This document shows, one piece after another, positions 1 to 11,595 of a DNA stretch of 64,000 bases. A program made the position numbers and the translations under genes. The notes beneath the pieces were generated by a model. It saw only the letters and a list, made by a program, of their open reading frames with translations. It had not been told where the DNA came from and ran no database searches. Where the stretch lies: the NCBI GenBank assembly GCA_934045075.1, contig OW203722.1:3653264-3717263 (forward strand). Direction: 5' to 3'. This stretch comes from Yponomeuta sedellus (taxonomy: Eukaryota; Arthropoda; Insecta; Lepidoptera; Yponomeutidae). The first letter of the stretch is position 1, and every line of letters starts with the position of its first letter.

Positions 1-115
1 TAAGACAGTGGCGGACCTTATTATCAGAAGTTATCATTCCAACCTTAAGGCCTCTGACATGGCTTAGCGACTGCCATTATCTAACAGCTGACACTAACGG
101 CGTAGCGGGCCTTAC
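1..115 (-). repeat. SINE-A fragment, cut by window edge
   Basis: Partial copy, in reverse orientation, of the commonest SINE of the window (full copy at 33205-33562). The shared words are 'cagtggcggaccttattatc', 'aaggcctctgacatggctta' and 'gactgccatt'. It is diverged and merges into unrelated AT-rich sequence after about position 115. Confidence 0.6.
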
Positions 116-174
116 GAAAATTAAATAAAAACATATATTAATTTATTTCATATTTATATACGGTTTCAATTTCA

Positions 175-490
175 ACCCTATGGCCCCACAGCTGGCGCAC
201 GGATTTGTACCTGCATTGTAGGAAGGTTAGGCCATACACCACCACGGGGGCGAAGTCCGGGTTGGTGGAGGCTTGGAAGACAGTGGCGGGCCTTACTATC
301 AGAAGTTATCAAGCCGCCCATAAGGCCTCTGACATGGCTTAACGACTGCCATTATATGACAGCCGGCTCGGAAAAGTGCCACTAGCGGTATTTACGGGAC
401 GGTCACCCATCCTGTACCTGACTGCGCCTGTTTTTGCTTAACTCGAGTGATTGATTCCGATCACTCGGTTTAACTAGGCCACGAGCGCTT
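175..490 (-). repeat. SINE-A copy (tRNA-type lepidopteran SINE)
   Basis: Near-complete reverse copy. Read on the minus strand it begins with 'gtggcctagttaaaccgagt' followed by the 'gattgattccgatcac' palindrome typical of the 5' end of this family, and ends near 175 in the 'ccccac' tail. Several substitutions suggest it is not recent. Confidence 0.7.
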
Positions 491-1470
491 TATACGGTTT
501 CATCCTACTGAAATTATTCTCACCTTACTTTGTTTTGCTCCGGGGCAGCCAGCCACTAGAGAACGAGTTTTTTTTGTGAGACGAAGCCCGTTGTAACTGT
601 ACTATTATAATGATAAATTAGCCATGCCCTTCACTAATAATAATAATAATATAGGTAATAATCTTTCCACGCAAACCTAACACAAGCTGTTCGGGTTGCG
701 TTATTATCTCGGGAGACCCTTTATTATGGTAAGTACGCAGAGATATCACATCATGAAAATACGCAGACCGAGGGCATTTGTATAAATCAGCTCGATGGAA
801 ATCTAAAGCTCCAGGGTAGTAATAAATAGATAGTAAATCTATGGGAATATTATGTACGTTAGGAAAAATATCATCATCTTTACAACGCTATATAGTTAGC
901 CAACACAATGTAATTCTGGAATTTTTTATTAAAATGTTTTGTATAGGATACTTTCGGAAAGACTGATTAAGCAACGTTTCACAGCACAGTTTAAGGAATA
1001 TTTATGTTACTAACCCACATTTAAAAATAGAGAGCTTCTCAAGGATCTTTAGAAGTCATGCTATCACCAAAAAAAAGGTTTTTGCAATTACCAACATTAT
1101 GTAACGTGTATGTAGGCTGCAAGGTTTACGTTTGCTCGATTCATAATCATAAGTTCGTGTGCTTTGTATAAATCTCCTTCATTTTTAACCGACTTCAAAA
1201 GAAGAGGAGGTTATCAATTCGACGCGTACTTTATTACTTTTTTCCGTATGTCTTATTTTCTTCAATGTGGATGGCAAGTCAAAATTATATTTTCAAGAGA
1301 TGCCACATATTTTTTCCCCCTTCAAAGAATGTTCTTTTGTATTTCATGACAATGTACATACGAATGTTGAGTTATACACGTATTAGCTTAAAGTTGCTTG
1401 TATAATAATTAATAATAAAAATAATACGACTATTGTACACCGATATCTGTGGGTAGATTCTTAATATTAA
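491..1470. other. AT-rich stretch with no recognised gene
   Basis: Apart from a short (taa)n run near 637-652 I see no coding pattern, tRNA or repeat that I recognise. It should be intron of the GPCR gene to the right, which continues past the left edge. Confidence 0.5.
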
Positions 1471-1674
1471 TTCAGAGATAAGATACGGCAGATGCACCCA
1501 TCACGTTGAGAGGAAATGGTATAAAAGGCCTTTGTGCTGTTGGCTTCAGTCCCACGCAATGCCTTAAAAGCAAACATCCTTGATCAAAAGACCGTGTCTC
1601 TATAGACCCGAGAATCTTAAGACGTACCAACATAATAATAATATAACCAAACAACATTATAGAAAAAAGATTAC

Positions 1675-1789
1675 CTTGTAAAAACGGTATCAGCTTGCAC
1701 ATCAGAGCTCCGAATAAAAACTGCCTGTAGTATTGGCCGACCAGAGTGAACGGCAAGCAAAAGACGCCCAGAAGAAAATCTGACACTGC
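1675..1789 (-). CDS. GPCR exon: TM2 to start of TM3 (cholecystokinin-like/sulfakinin receptor)
   Basis: This 115-nt internal exon codes 38 residues plus one base. It begins AVSDFLLGVFCLPF, where the D of AVSD is the conserved TM2 aspartate, and continues through extracellular loop 1 to FGALMCKLIPFLQ, which holds the TM3 cysteine that normally forms the disulphide with loop 2. It is bounded by 'ttcacag' on the 5' side and 'gtaatc' on the 3' side. The phase-0 acceptor joins exactly to the exon at 6339-6641, giving LLNL-AVSD, the usual TM2 sequence of rhodopsin-family peptide receptors. The motif run (LLGVFCLPFTLVG, CKLIPFLQ) is, from my knowledge of the family, closest to insect sulfakinin/CCK-like receptors. 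TM3 to TM7 must lie to the left of the window. The family (peptide GPCR) is firm; the ligand is inferred. Confidence 0.85.
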
Positions 1790-2156
1790 CTGTGAACAAA
1801 ACAAAAATATTATTAGGATCGGATCAAAAAGCTTATTTTTGCCGGCGCCTGTCCTAATAAAAGATTCTTTTAATGGTAGATAATATAGGAGCCTTTTATC
1901 TGGGCACTCAGTTTTATTTACCTAAACACGATCAAACACGGCTCAAAGTCAAATTAAATAATCTGTGGTAAAAAGAAAATACACAGGTCTTTCTTTGTCT
2001 TGGTTGTTCTTAGGAGAAGTCTGTGTCCAGCAGTTGACTGACACCATCTGATTATGACGGTTTCTTTAAATACCCTTCATCATGTCTACCTCTTTACGTA
2101 ACCACAAATAAATGAAACTGGCTCTAAGGAGTGTTTTAGAGGATACGTGTTTTAAA

Positions 2157-2330
2157 AACTTATTTAGAGGCTAAAACTTCCGCCCATGCCGGGACTCGAA
2201 CCCGCGACATCTGGCTAACCGTACCAGCGCTCTCCCAACTGAGATAATGGGCAAGTGCGAAATTTCGAAACCTCTTTACAATGTTCTCTGTATTATTTAC
2301 AGAGAATGTTCGGAGAATACAGGATTCGTG
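2157..2330 (-). repeat. tRNA-like repeat, diverged single copy
   Basis: Copy of the tRNA-like family described at 40758-42080. The core is at 2181-2252 on the minus strand, with 'cctctttacaatgttctctg' on one side and 'ttatttagaggctaaaa' on the other. Box A is altered (gagataatggg), so the internal pol III promoter is probably dead. Confidence 0.75.
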
Positions 2331-2379
2331 TTTTTATACGTAAGACCACTAGTGTCTGAACTTAGGCCTGATTTTGCGC

Positions 2380-2663
2380 ACTAAATCCTATAAGGATAGG
2401 CGAAGAATAATAATTATGGCGCTGAATAGGACATACACTACGCCGCGACAAGAGATGCCTGACCAGACAAGCACTTACGTATAGCCCATTGGGCAGCCGA
2501 AAGTGGGGGCTGCCAAGGACCACCTGGAAAAGATCAATAGACCAAGGGACCACGGGACCGAGCGGCACTAGCTGGCCTGAATTGGAAGCTGCCGCGAACC
2601 ACCGTCAGAAGTGGAAATCTGTGGTTGAAGCCCTATGCTCCGCAGGAGTTAAAGAACCGTAAC
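2380..2663 (+). mobile_element. LINE fragment: C-terminal end of reverse transcriptase ORF
   Basis: From about 2494 one plus-strand frame reads GSRKWGLPRTTWKRSID, then ELEAAANHRQKWKSVVEAL, and stops with TAA at about 2661. The pattern GRP..TW(R/K)R...E...A..R..W...V.AL is the C-terminal end of RTE/CR1-like LINE polyproteins common in Lepidoptera. The upstream part is lost or scrambled, so this is a 5'-truncated, decayed insertion. Confidence 0.6.
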
Positions 2664-2814
2664 GTTAGCGATAGATACAGATAAATAACACTTAATTATA
2701 CTATAATGCAATCTATATCGCAAACAAGTCACTATTCAAGAAACGGCTAAAAGACACGCTGCAAGGTGTCCCTAACGAACAAAGCTGAGCACCTTACTTC
2801 ATAACTACTACACA

Positions 2815-2885
2815 CATAAATTAAATACACACACACTCACTCACACATACACACCCTCACACATACACACACACATCCACACCGA
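2815..2885. repeat. CA-rich microsatellite
   Basis: Interrupted (ca)n/(acat)n/(cactca)n run, including 'cacacacactcactcacaca'. Imperfect, about 70 bp. Confidence 0.9.
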
Positions 2886-3644
2886 AATTTAATCCCCTCT
2901 TAGTAAGTATGAGTAATATTTTATTAAATGCGTAATTGTTACGTTTATTTCATTTTTTTGTAAAATCCTCATGAAACGAATTTGCTATTGTGATTCTAAC
3001 CGCATAAAAAAAGCTCGTGATTGGCCTATGTTAAGTCTAATTAATTGTCTACCTAAATTGTCACTTTATTGTACAAAAAAATGAAAATTGCACAGATATT
3101 AGCAGATAGCAATTAATATAGAATTTGAAGATTAGATGATTGAATTTCTTCACGATTTATAGTATGAAAGGATATAAGCGTCCACCAAGTCCTGTCGGAA
3201 ACCAGACGTATGCGATAGCAGTTTATATGAAATTTTACAGTTAGACTAGGAACGCGTAATACAGAAGTCTGTCTCTGTCTAATGTGGTTTTACATTAGAC
3301 AGACGACTAGGAAACTATAGTTACTCTATGGTCTCGTATAAGTGCCTACTTTACGTTCCTATTTACCTATTTCGTTCTGGCACCTAATAAAGATAAAATT
3401 GTGCTTGAGAAAACCTATAAATTGTGGTGGACACTTGACATTTTTATTATTTCTTTATTTATTTACATAAATGTTGTAACACAACAGTAAAATTACACCA
3501 AAGCGTTGCAATATTATATCAGAACACCACCTGTCATGCATTTTCTAGCATTCTCAGACATATAAGTCTATGCCCCCCCATGATGTACAACTATTTTTTT
3601 ATGTAGCCATAAACATCCTACTGCAGAGAAGAGCCCTCCTCTCA

Positions 3645-3790
3645 GAGAGGGATTACGGGCTAAATTAGCACGCGTGCCCACCGCAAATTGGCGATTGCAA
3701 TTGGCAAAGCGCTAGAAGCGCTGAGGTGTTTGAACACTTCAGACACTCAGGTTTCCTCAAGATATTTCACCGTAATTTAGGGGCTGATAA
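3645..3790 (-). repeat. SINE-B fragment
   Basis: Carries 'cttcagacactcaggtttcctcaag' in pieces, the signature shared with about 34140-34280, 11305-11595, 21940-22210 and 55075-55330. The orientation is reversed relative to the 21940 copy. Confidence 0.5.
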
Positions 3791-4009
3791 TATATGACAC
3801 AATGGCGCGAGTCACGCGTTGTCAAAACTGCCTGCCAGAATGTTGGAATTTGACAATTCATGTACTGGAAAGTCGTCACGATACTTTTACCGGAGATTTT
3901 TTTGTTTACGAGTATTAATACGTGACGGTCTCAGACGCGGAAGAACTCCGTACTCTCTGAGACGAAGGAGAAAAGAAAAACTTGGCTGGAGCTACCATCC
4001 CTTCTATAA

Positions 4010-4150
4010 TCTATAATCAGCCCACATCTACCCACTGCTGGGCATAGGCCTCCTTTTTACTGCGCCATTCCTCACGGTCCTGTGCTAATCTGATTCACTT
4101 CTGACCCGCAACCCTCACGATGTCGTCTAACGCCCACCATATGAGAAGAG
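4010..4150 (-). repeat. LINE 3'-tail fragment
   Basis: Contains 'cccactgctgggcataggcc' followed by 'tcctttttactgcgccattc', a 3'-end segment of lepidopteran LINEs. Related tails are at 19255, 45612 and 46945. Confidence 0.55.
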
Positions 4151-4632
4151 AAGACCTTCGATAATCTTCCTCGATTTACTTAACAAAGGATTAAAAAGAC
4201 TGTTTAAAACGTTTCCCGGTCGGGCTTAAAGAACTTTTCTTTGCTCGCTCTTCAACGAAGATTCACTGATCAATTCATTTTTTCAAAAAATCAAATTCTC
4301 ATTCTCCTTTAGACACTTCAGACATCCCCTTTTTATTCTTGCTTTCAATTGAAGCCTCTTCTAGTTGAAAAAACATGAATAACGCACCAGTTCCTTTTGT
4401 CATATTTAAACTAATGACCAAGCTGTTTTCTTAATCGAAAATGTGCGTGGTATTTTCTCGTTAACAGAATAAAGAATCATTTTCCACCTTATAATAAATT
4501 TTCTATCTTCTAAACGAATGGGCTTAATTTAGGAACGCCTATTGATAGTTAATTACAAATATGGTAGCGCCTTGGAATACGATATTTCAATTTGTTTTGC
4601 TCAGTTTTCGACTTCTTGGTTTGACTGCTTTA

Positions 4633-5047
4633 AGGCCTGTGCAGACTTGGGGACAAAAGTCCCTGAATCGTAAAAAATGTCCTTACCTCCCGTACCTGTC
4701 GCGGACTCAACGTCTACGGTGTGCGGTTATTTGCTACCCGGAAATTGAGTGAATACACGTACACTAATATGGAAGCAAATATTCTGAGAATACATTGTGT
4801 TGTGATTTATTATAACTTTTTCAACTTTATATAAATCATTTATATAAAGTTGAAAATGTAAAGGCGATTTAAAAGAAAACGCCTAACTTTTGTCCGGTCC
4901 GGTCTCTTGATATCCTCGGTAAGTCCCTCAGGACTTTTTAGTCCGTCATGTACGTTATTCGATACGTACATGAATATATATTTATAAGAGATCTATATCG
5001 ACGGGCAAAAAAGTACCCGAAGGATAGTCCCTCGTCTGCGCAGGCCT
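4633..5047. mobile_element. Non-autonomous inverted-repeat DNA element (MITE), uninterrupted copy
   Basis: A 415-bp element with ends aggcctgtgcagac and gtctgcgcaggcct, flanked by TTA on both sides (4630-4632 and 5048-5050). No long ORF. Internally it is itself inverted-repeat rich, with 'ggggacaaaagtccc' near the left end and 'tataaagttgaaa' palindromes near 4820-4855. A 3-bp TTA duplication with ends of this kind suggests the PIF/Harbinger superfamily, but the superfamily call is inference. A second copy lies at 26702-31725, split by the gypsy element. Confidence 0.75.
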
Positions 5048-5092
5048 TTAGCGTGGCGATGTTTGGAAATAGAATAATATATAATTATGGAG

Positions 5093-5185
5093 TCTCTTTA
5101 CTATGGGCATTACCCCCTATGATAGTACAACGTAGCCCTCCCCTAAAGAGCGCCACGGACTAGTATAGCCTGACGACGATGCGGT
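5093..5185 (+). repeat. LINE 3'-tail fragment
   Basis: Contains 'tatgggcattaccccctatg', 'gcgccacgga' and 'tagtatagcctgacgacga', words shared with the tails at 36780-37085 and 59170-59325. Confidence 0.55.
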
Positions 5186-5265
5186 CTCTTTACGTCCCAC
5201 AATAGAGCACAGACAATTTCTCGGAAAGAGAGAGAGAACGGGCTTAATCACTACGCTTGTTGTTC

Positions 5266-5311
5266 CTTAACTCAAGTGATTGATCCCAATCACTCGGTTC
5301 CACTAGGCCTT
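5266..5311 (-). repeat. SINE-A 5'-end remnant
   Basis: Only the head of the SINE remains: 'ttaactcaagtgattgatcc' followed by 'caatcactcggttccactag', the reverse complement of the SINE-A start. Confidence 0.6.
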
Positions 5312-5687
5312 AAAAAAAATATTAAGGAATATTTGTCACTTGTAGTAATGATAACAATCGTTAACAGTAAAAAAAATATCGCAAATAAACCAGAGTGTCT
5401 GAAGTATTTCACTTAAAAATCTGCATAGTCTACAGCCGGCGTGGAATCATGTGGTAATGAATTCTGCATCCTCTATCAGAGAGAAAGCTTGTGCCCAGAT
5501 ACGGGATTATTACAAGATCCTTTCGTATATCCAAAAGTTTGGGCATCCGACTCGTCAATATGAACTACTTTAATCATGAAACTTAATCGCTAAAAAATTA
5601 CAGCCTTTCCGTTGAATACCGTAGGTGATAATTTTAATCTATTTTGGATGTTTGATGACCATTATCAGTTCTTTTATCGTGGTACAG

Positions 5688-5772
5688 TCGAGAGCACATC
5701 AACTTTTACAGTTTACTTGTAAAGTTGCCCGCAATTTAACTGAATAGTAAAGGTTGATGTGCTGTCAGCTGT
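5688..5772. repeat. Foldback element, small
   Basis: The arms 'gagcacatcaacttttac' and 'gtaaaggttgatgtgctgtc' are inverted. A relative with the same arms occurs at 35812-35925. Probably a very short MITE. Confidence 0.5.
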
Positions 5773-6338
5773 GCAGTACGTAAATGGCATGTAAATTTAA
5801 ATAATAAAACCAAACAAAAGTCAATAATACACTCTATGATGATAATTATGCATTTAACGTGTCTAATCGCGATAGTTTATTAGGTGGAATTGATTAGATA
5901 AGATAAGATAATGCTTTATTGATACACAAAACACAAATTTTAACATTTAGGTGAAATCGACACTAAAAAATAATAAAAAACTATTCAAAGTTACCTATTC
6001 AAAATGAACCCTTATTAACGTAGTATACTTGCTTACTGACGTGACTTACTTACCTTATTAACGTAATACACTTGCGTACTACACAAGTAGAAATATTAAG
6101 ATGCAAGTGTTACCGTTTTTTAACATGGAATATTAAATTAAAACTTGGAATAGATGCAGAAATCAAATGGCAGGACTAAGTAATTGCGGCAATGTATGTC
6201 CTGGATATAAAAAGGTGTCTGGGCTCACCACTACTACAATATTTCCCTCTCGGTCAATCGCTATTAGATGTAAATCACACATTGTGTGTTCTTATAGTGA
6301 TGACACTAGCAACAAAATAAATAAACACGCGCACTTAC

Positions 6339-6641
6339 CAAATTCAACAAGTACACGTTCGTGACATTCCTCATCCGCCTGTTGCTTGTCAAAGTCGCTA
6401 TGACCAAACAGTTTCCTGATACAGAGAGCAGGAATATAAGGAAATACGGTGGCAAGATAAACCTCCACTCGTAAGCATTTGCGGTAATGTTCCGTGCCAC
6501 TGAAGTATTTGTCAATACTGACGTCACAGTTGTAATGCTCGGGTCCGCCATGACGAATAGAGAGCTGATATTTAGAGGTGCGATGGCCGCGCCCATGCTG
6601 GCTTCCATGTTGACCCCAATTTGCTTAAGTGCAGGGTTAAC
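6339..6641 (-). CDS. GPCR exon: N-terminus and TM1 (cholecystokinin-like/sulfakinin receptor)
   Basis: First coding exon of the receptor. The likely start is the ATG whose A is at 6608, giving 90 residues to the 'gtaagtg' donor at 6338. The extracellular N-terminus carries three NxS/T glycosylation sites (NIS, NTS, NIT). TM1 runs about residues 50-72 (RFILPPYFLIFLLSVSGNC) with the GN motif at 65-66, followed by the basic first loop SNRRMRNVTNVYLLNL. The reading frame is open upstream of 6608 to a 'cttgttccag' acceptor at 6642, so a 5' exon, perhaps untranslated, is likely; an alternative start at 6701 in the unspliced frame is less attractive. The gene would be a cell-surface peptide receptor. 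Identification as a sulfakinin/CCK-type receptor rests on TM1-TM3 only. Confidence 0.8.
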
Positions 6642-9290
6642 CTGGAACAAGAGATTAGCATGGTAAGTGTTAGACCTTCCTTCTGGGGCGTTCTTCAGCA
6701 ATGACGTGTTACACGTGTGGATTATAGCAGAGTGGCTAGCGAATCGAAGGAGGAAATAATAATGGTGAAAAATGGAGGAATAGTAAAAACTGGGTAATAA
6801 AATAAATTACTAACGAGAGGACCCACAGACGTTGTCTTGCTTGCAGCGCTATTTGCCGGACTGATTTGTGAATTAAAACCATCCAGGGTGCCACCCAAAC
6901 GCATACAAAAAAATTGTGAAGAGCACATGTCAACTCTGCGCGCGCACTACAAACTCCAACATTCCTGCATCGCGCAATCAGAGTGTTTCACGTGACATAC
7001 CTACCATAAATATAACGTCCGACTAGCAACAGTTGAACCGGCCGTCCCCAGGCATATGAACTGCCTAGCGGCCTAGCATTCCCTTTTTAGTGGAAAAGCA
7101 CGATCACCATATAAATTTATTCAAATCTGTCCAGCCGTTTAGGAGCAGTTCAGTGACATACACACGTACACAGTAGATTCTATAAAATAAAAATGAATCG
7201 CTGAATGTGTTGGTAAACGCAAATCTCGAGAGCAGCTGAACCAATTTAGCAAAGTTTTTTCAGAATATTCCTAGAAGTACGAGGATGGTTCGATGGACAT
7301 TCGATGAAGTATGGTGGTCGGCACTGGCGGAATCAAGAGTAAGGAAGAAAAGTCTGTACTGAGACCTAAATATGCGCGACAAATCCTGAGTGATTTCAAC
7401 CGTCTGATTGTCAAATTCCATACTAATTTGAATCTTTCAGACTTAGAATAGTGGGTTTTATATAGTAGCTCGTCCTTTGTGCGTTGTACATGCAGTAGGG
7501 CCTGCCACTACTGATCGAATTTTAGTCATTCGTAAGACACACTTATCTTTCAGGTACTGCTTGAATCATCCACAACGGACGCCTGTGATGACGAATAGAG
7601 CAAAAAATATATAATTTGTGCGAGACGTTAGTAGTAAAGAAAATTATATTCTGCGCAAGACGGCTAGGATATTGCCAACTATAAGAAGTCTTATAACACC
7701 TGTAAAATCCCGGAAAAAAATACATGTCGCTTTGTTTTAAATTTCTCTGACATCTTGTGTGGTATAAATACAATGTCATTCGAATCTAACTTTAAGCAAG
7801 CTCCCTATCATAAATGTCTTACACACCTATGTTGGAAAATCACTAAACAAAAAATATCTAGATCTATCACAAATTTGACCGGACATTTATCCGATCAAAT
7901 TTCCTTTATTGCAGATTCCGTTACAACATTTTTTTCCAAATGACATTACCCTTACATCGGATATCCATTTAGTAACATCAGTGCCGTTAGGGGTGCATTT
8001 AACCTCCTTAGCCCTGACCTTTAAAATAACAATAAAAATCTATTGTTATGGTTTGAGTCATATAAAGGTATTGCGTTTCGACTCATAACGATCGTTTCAA
8101 AAACGATGACATGCGTGATTATAAAAACACACGTTTCTGTAAAACATTCCTCAGGGGCATTTTAAGAAAGATAAGTAGATAGAGAACACTTTTTTGTTCG
8201 TAAAAATGGAAATTACAGAGATATTTCTTAACCTTATAGTGCAGATAGCGGCCTTATAACAACAATAATCTCTTCCAGGTAACTTTTAGTTGAGATGGTC
8301 TGGACTAATGCATTGGATAAGGAAATAGAGGTGAAAACATACATATTGATAATTTCAGAACTATAATTATGAAAACATGCCTAATAACAAAGTCAATAAA
8401 TAATAGTAAATAAGTTAAGTAAAATTTGATTACGCTTTGTAAAGTCACTGTCCTTAAAAACATGAGCAATCGAGAATAGAAACGGTGAAGGGATTACGGA
8501 GCTGAAACAAATCTCAAAAGCGTAGCGTGCTACTGCCAATCGTTGTTCCAAGCCACAGAACTTTACCTTCACGGAGCTTGAAGAAAGAGAGCTGAAATGA
8601 AATGAAAAATGTTTATTGAGCAGAATAAAACATATTAATGTTTAAAGTAACTCTGAACCCCAAACTAAATTAAATTGTATCTTGGGGCACAGGTCTCTAT
8701 TCGGGTTGAACTTAAATGTAACACAGCATAGTTATTGTACCGTAATAAAATAAAAATTAACGTGTATACAGCAAAACTATGATATGGCTCAACTATATTT
8801 AAAATTACATAAACGTACAAATAATAAACTATTATATAGATATGAAACTTCTGTAAGTGTTATAGAATAAAATAATAGACTATTATATAAACATACCTAG
8901 GTGTAAGATTGTTAGAACATAGTGTGATAGATTCTCCTTTATGAAGTAAACAAAGTAATTTCCTAGATTTAATATAATATGCTACCTAATTTAATTACGA
9001 TGTAGGGGAGGTTATGCTAGGTTGAGCTGGAACCAAATATATTGAAATAAAAAAAATTGTTCCGTAATAAAACCCTTGAAATGGTAAGTCTATCGTCAGA
9101 GACAATATCCCCATAGAAACAATGAAAGCCCTAGGAGAAAAGGGTATCCATATCTACTATTCTACTTGTAACAAGATATGACAAACAGGGATGTGGTCTG
9201 TTATAATGGACTTTTGCGGTCTCCATTCCAATTCATTCTATTTGGAAATACTGAACAAGTGACACATTGATCTAGGAATATTGCACCGGA
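6642..9290. other. Non-coding stretch upstream of the GPCR exon
   Basis: No convincing gene. At about 7085-7320 there is a copy of the 'aatgaatcgctgaatgtgtt' interspersed repeat, preceded by 'gtccagccgtttaggagcag'. At about 8596-8650 there is a short tract like the one at 10918-11068. The remainder is AT-rich. Promoter and 5' untranslated exon(s) of the GPCR may lie here but I cannot point to them. Confidence 0.5.
7085..7320 (+). repeat. Interspersed repeat, 'aatgaatcgctgaatg' family
   Basis: Shares 'aaaaatgaatcgctgaatgt', 'aaatctcgagagcagctgaa' and 'gtacgaggatggttc' with copies at 16985-17162, 17703-17892 and 38018-38345. The outer segment 'aaatctgtccagccgtttag' recurs at 38918-38985. Confidence 0.7.
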
Positions 9291-9299
9291 ACTAGCTGA

Positions 9300-10830
9300 T
9301 TTTGTGAATAGACACAGTACAAAGCAGCCAATTTTGACAGAACGTCAAATGATTGGGAAGGCTAGAAAATTCAACAGCCCCTATACTAACTAAATCTGCT
9401 CTGTTGACTTCTCAAAGACTCTGTTAAATGGCGTGGAATAGAACACCTAAGCTAAAATGCAATGAACTTGCAAATACCTAAGCACTGCAAAGGTGCACGT
9501 CAAGATACCTCGACATACACGTATGTAGTGCTTTGACAGCACTTCATATATCCGAACGAACGTTGCCAAATTTTCTTTGTATAGTCGTCGGAGCAGGTAT
9601 ACAAGATGTGTTGGTGTTCCCATTCCGAGTACAGTGTTCTAATGTACTAGCCATGTCACAGAGTCTTTGTGAGTCTTTGTGTGTAATTATGTTGATTTGT
9701 GAACAGAAATCAACAAAATTACAACATCAGATTTAGATAGCATAGGGGCTATTAAATTTTCTGGCCTTCGCGGTAGTATCTCACCGCTACTTTTCAACAT
9801 CTATACCAAATCGATAATGCAGATCACGTGAGAAGATTGAAACGATAGCGTTACTGTTGGTGGTCAAAAGATCTCAAATAGCACTACGAAAATTCACCGT
9901 ATATTAATCGTAGAAAAACTAAAATTATAATTGTCAACCCTACCAAAAATAATTTACTTGAATATTTCAAACTATTGTAAATTATTGGGTCCGGTTGGAA
10001 CGGGTTTTCATCGCGTTGAATGCCACTAGGTCCGCTCAGACCTCCCTTTACCGCCTAACGGACTTTGAAAAGACTAAGTTTGGAGTGTTTTGTCCATTTT
10101 TTCTCTAAAATTTCAACAATATTTCGGATTTCTTTATTACTTGACTGGCAACAGATCACAGATAATAATACGTATGCTTAGATAGGTTATAAAACAGCAT
10201 AGATTTTGAAACTTATACCGCAATGCGAACAGAAGAAATGAAATTAAAAATTAAATGCTGCTGGAGTTTGTGGGTTTTTCAGCGCATTGATTTCTAACAA
10301 CAGCGGCTGCGTGGATGACTTAAAACGTTGAATGGCAATTTGTAGATCAGCAATGAAAAAGCTAAAGAAAATATGGAAAGACGGTAGGTAGCATTCATTA
10401 TGCTACTAAAACCCGTCTCGTGTAAACTCCAGATTTTTGTGGGCATAGCGGGAAGTCAAGAAGAACAAAAAAGACGCTCCGGAAATGTGGTGCTGGAGAT
10501 GGATGCTCTAAAATTTTGGACTAAGACTCCCACTAATAATTTCATTCTCAAAAAAACACATGGCACAAACAGCATAGATTTGATCTTGATTTGATCTAGA
10601 AAAGGATCCAATAATACGTTTCTTCCTGACAACTCCCGTCGATCCCGACGACAACTCCATTTAGCGTATCGTGATACAGGAAATTGTAAAGGGCACCGGG
10701 GCACGCGGTAAAGCATCAATGCGGCAGACCAAGACCTCCGCAGTACGGCATGCTGCTGCAAGAGTGTATCCCACCGTCTTGCACAAAAGCTTCTGATAAG
10801 GTCCACGTCTGCTGTTTCAAAATTATACAG
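9300..10830 (+). mobile_element. Decayed LINE reverse transcriptase
   Basis: Scattered plus-strand frames preserve RT landmarks in the right order, with stops and frameshifts between them: VDFSKTLL (about 9398-9422, the RT 'D-FSKAFD' block), RGSISPLLFNIYTKSIM (about 9770-9822, the 'QG-SPLLFN-Y' block), VGGQKISNSTTKIH (about 9857-9898), RRKTKIIIVN (about 9910-9940), then near 10480-10800 the C-terminal region EMDALKFWTKT...FILKK and GARGKASMRQTKTS. This matches an RTE/CR1-like lepidopteran LINE. No intact ORF or YADD box survives. About 1.5 kb, clearly dead. Confidence 0.65.
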
Positions 10831-10917
10831 ACTAAGAAAAGGCTGACTTTTTATGTTTTAATGAATTGTATTTTCATAAGAAATACTTTTAATGCTTTAC
10901 GAGAAACAACTTTTTAA

Positions 10918-11068
10918 TTATTAAATGAAAAGGTTTTATTCAATGTTGCCCCAAAACTGCGGCTTAGTGAATGGTACAAGTCAAACTAGGTTCTTTTCAA
11001 AATTTAGATCATTTTAGAAAAGAAATGAAAAAAACAAAATGACTTCAAACTTAGTCTTTTCAAAGTCT
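10918..11068 (+). repeat. Interspersed repeat shared with 46234-46377
   Basis: 'aatgaaaaggttttattcaa', 'aaactgcggcttagtgaatg' and 'cttagtcttttcaaagtc' align with the segment at 46234-46377. A shorter related tract is at about 8596. Non-coding. Confidence 0.65.
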
Positions 11069-11304
11069 TAATTACTGGTTTTAGAACAAAAGCATTCAGA
11101 CAATATTTTAAAATTATAACTAGCGGAGTCGGCAAGCGATGTTATTCCATATTAATTAGCCTAATACCTTTTGAGCTGCTAATTACTCAAAAAAAAATTT
11201 ATAAAATTCAGTGAAACCGCTTCAAAAGACTTCAATAACAAACACTCTGACAGAAAATGTTTATATATTAGGCTGTTGAAAGTATTAATTTAGAAGTCCT
11301 GATA

Positions 11305-11595
11305 TTACCACTTAAGTAATGGCAGTGGGGTGGTAAAACGCTGGCTTTACTTTCAGGAGCTCGAAGGTTTGAATACCATGCACCAATGACTTTGTTTTCT
11401 ATGTTACGTACATAATATGCGAAGTTGTATTATCGATACCACTCACTAACAATAAAGGAAAACGTTCTGTGGAAATCTGAGTATCAGAGGTTTTGACATA
11501 ATTATCACAGCGCTTGAAATTACCAATCCACGATGGGCTCGAACCCATACTGTCTCTTTCTAAGAGAAAGCCTGACCTGTGGGTTATATAGGGTA
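11305..11595 (+). repeat. SINE-B copy
   Basis: Tracks the 21940-22210 copy: 'caccaatgactttgttttct', 'ataccactcactaac', 'gaaattaccaatcc' and 'gatgggctcgaacccatact'. The first 100 bp resemble a tRNA-derived head with a degenerate box A/B. Old and diverged. Confidence 0.6.

Larger units (their letters stand above)
1790..6338 (-). other. 4.5-kb GPCR intron packed with repeats
   Basis: Intron between the TM1 and TM2 exons, with a 'gtaagtg' donor at the 6338 side and a 'ttcacag' acceptor at the 1790 side. It holds a tRNA-like repeat (2157-2330), a LINE end (2380-2663), a CA-rich microsatellite (2815-2885), a SINE-B copy (about 3645-3790), LINE tails (4010-4150, 5093-5185), an inverted-repeat DNA element (4633-5047) and a small foldback (5688-5772). 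The rest is AT-rich and unremarkable. Confidence 0.75.

Noticed and set aside
2815..2885. CRISPR-like or array structure
   Set aside because: Simple CA-rich microsatellite with no spacers. None of the tandem repeats in the window has CRISPR layout.
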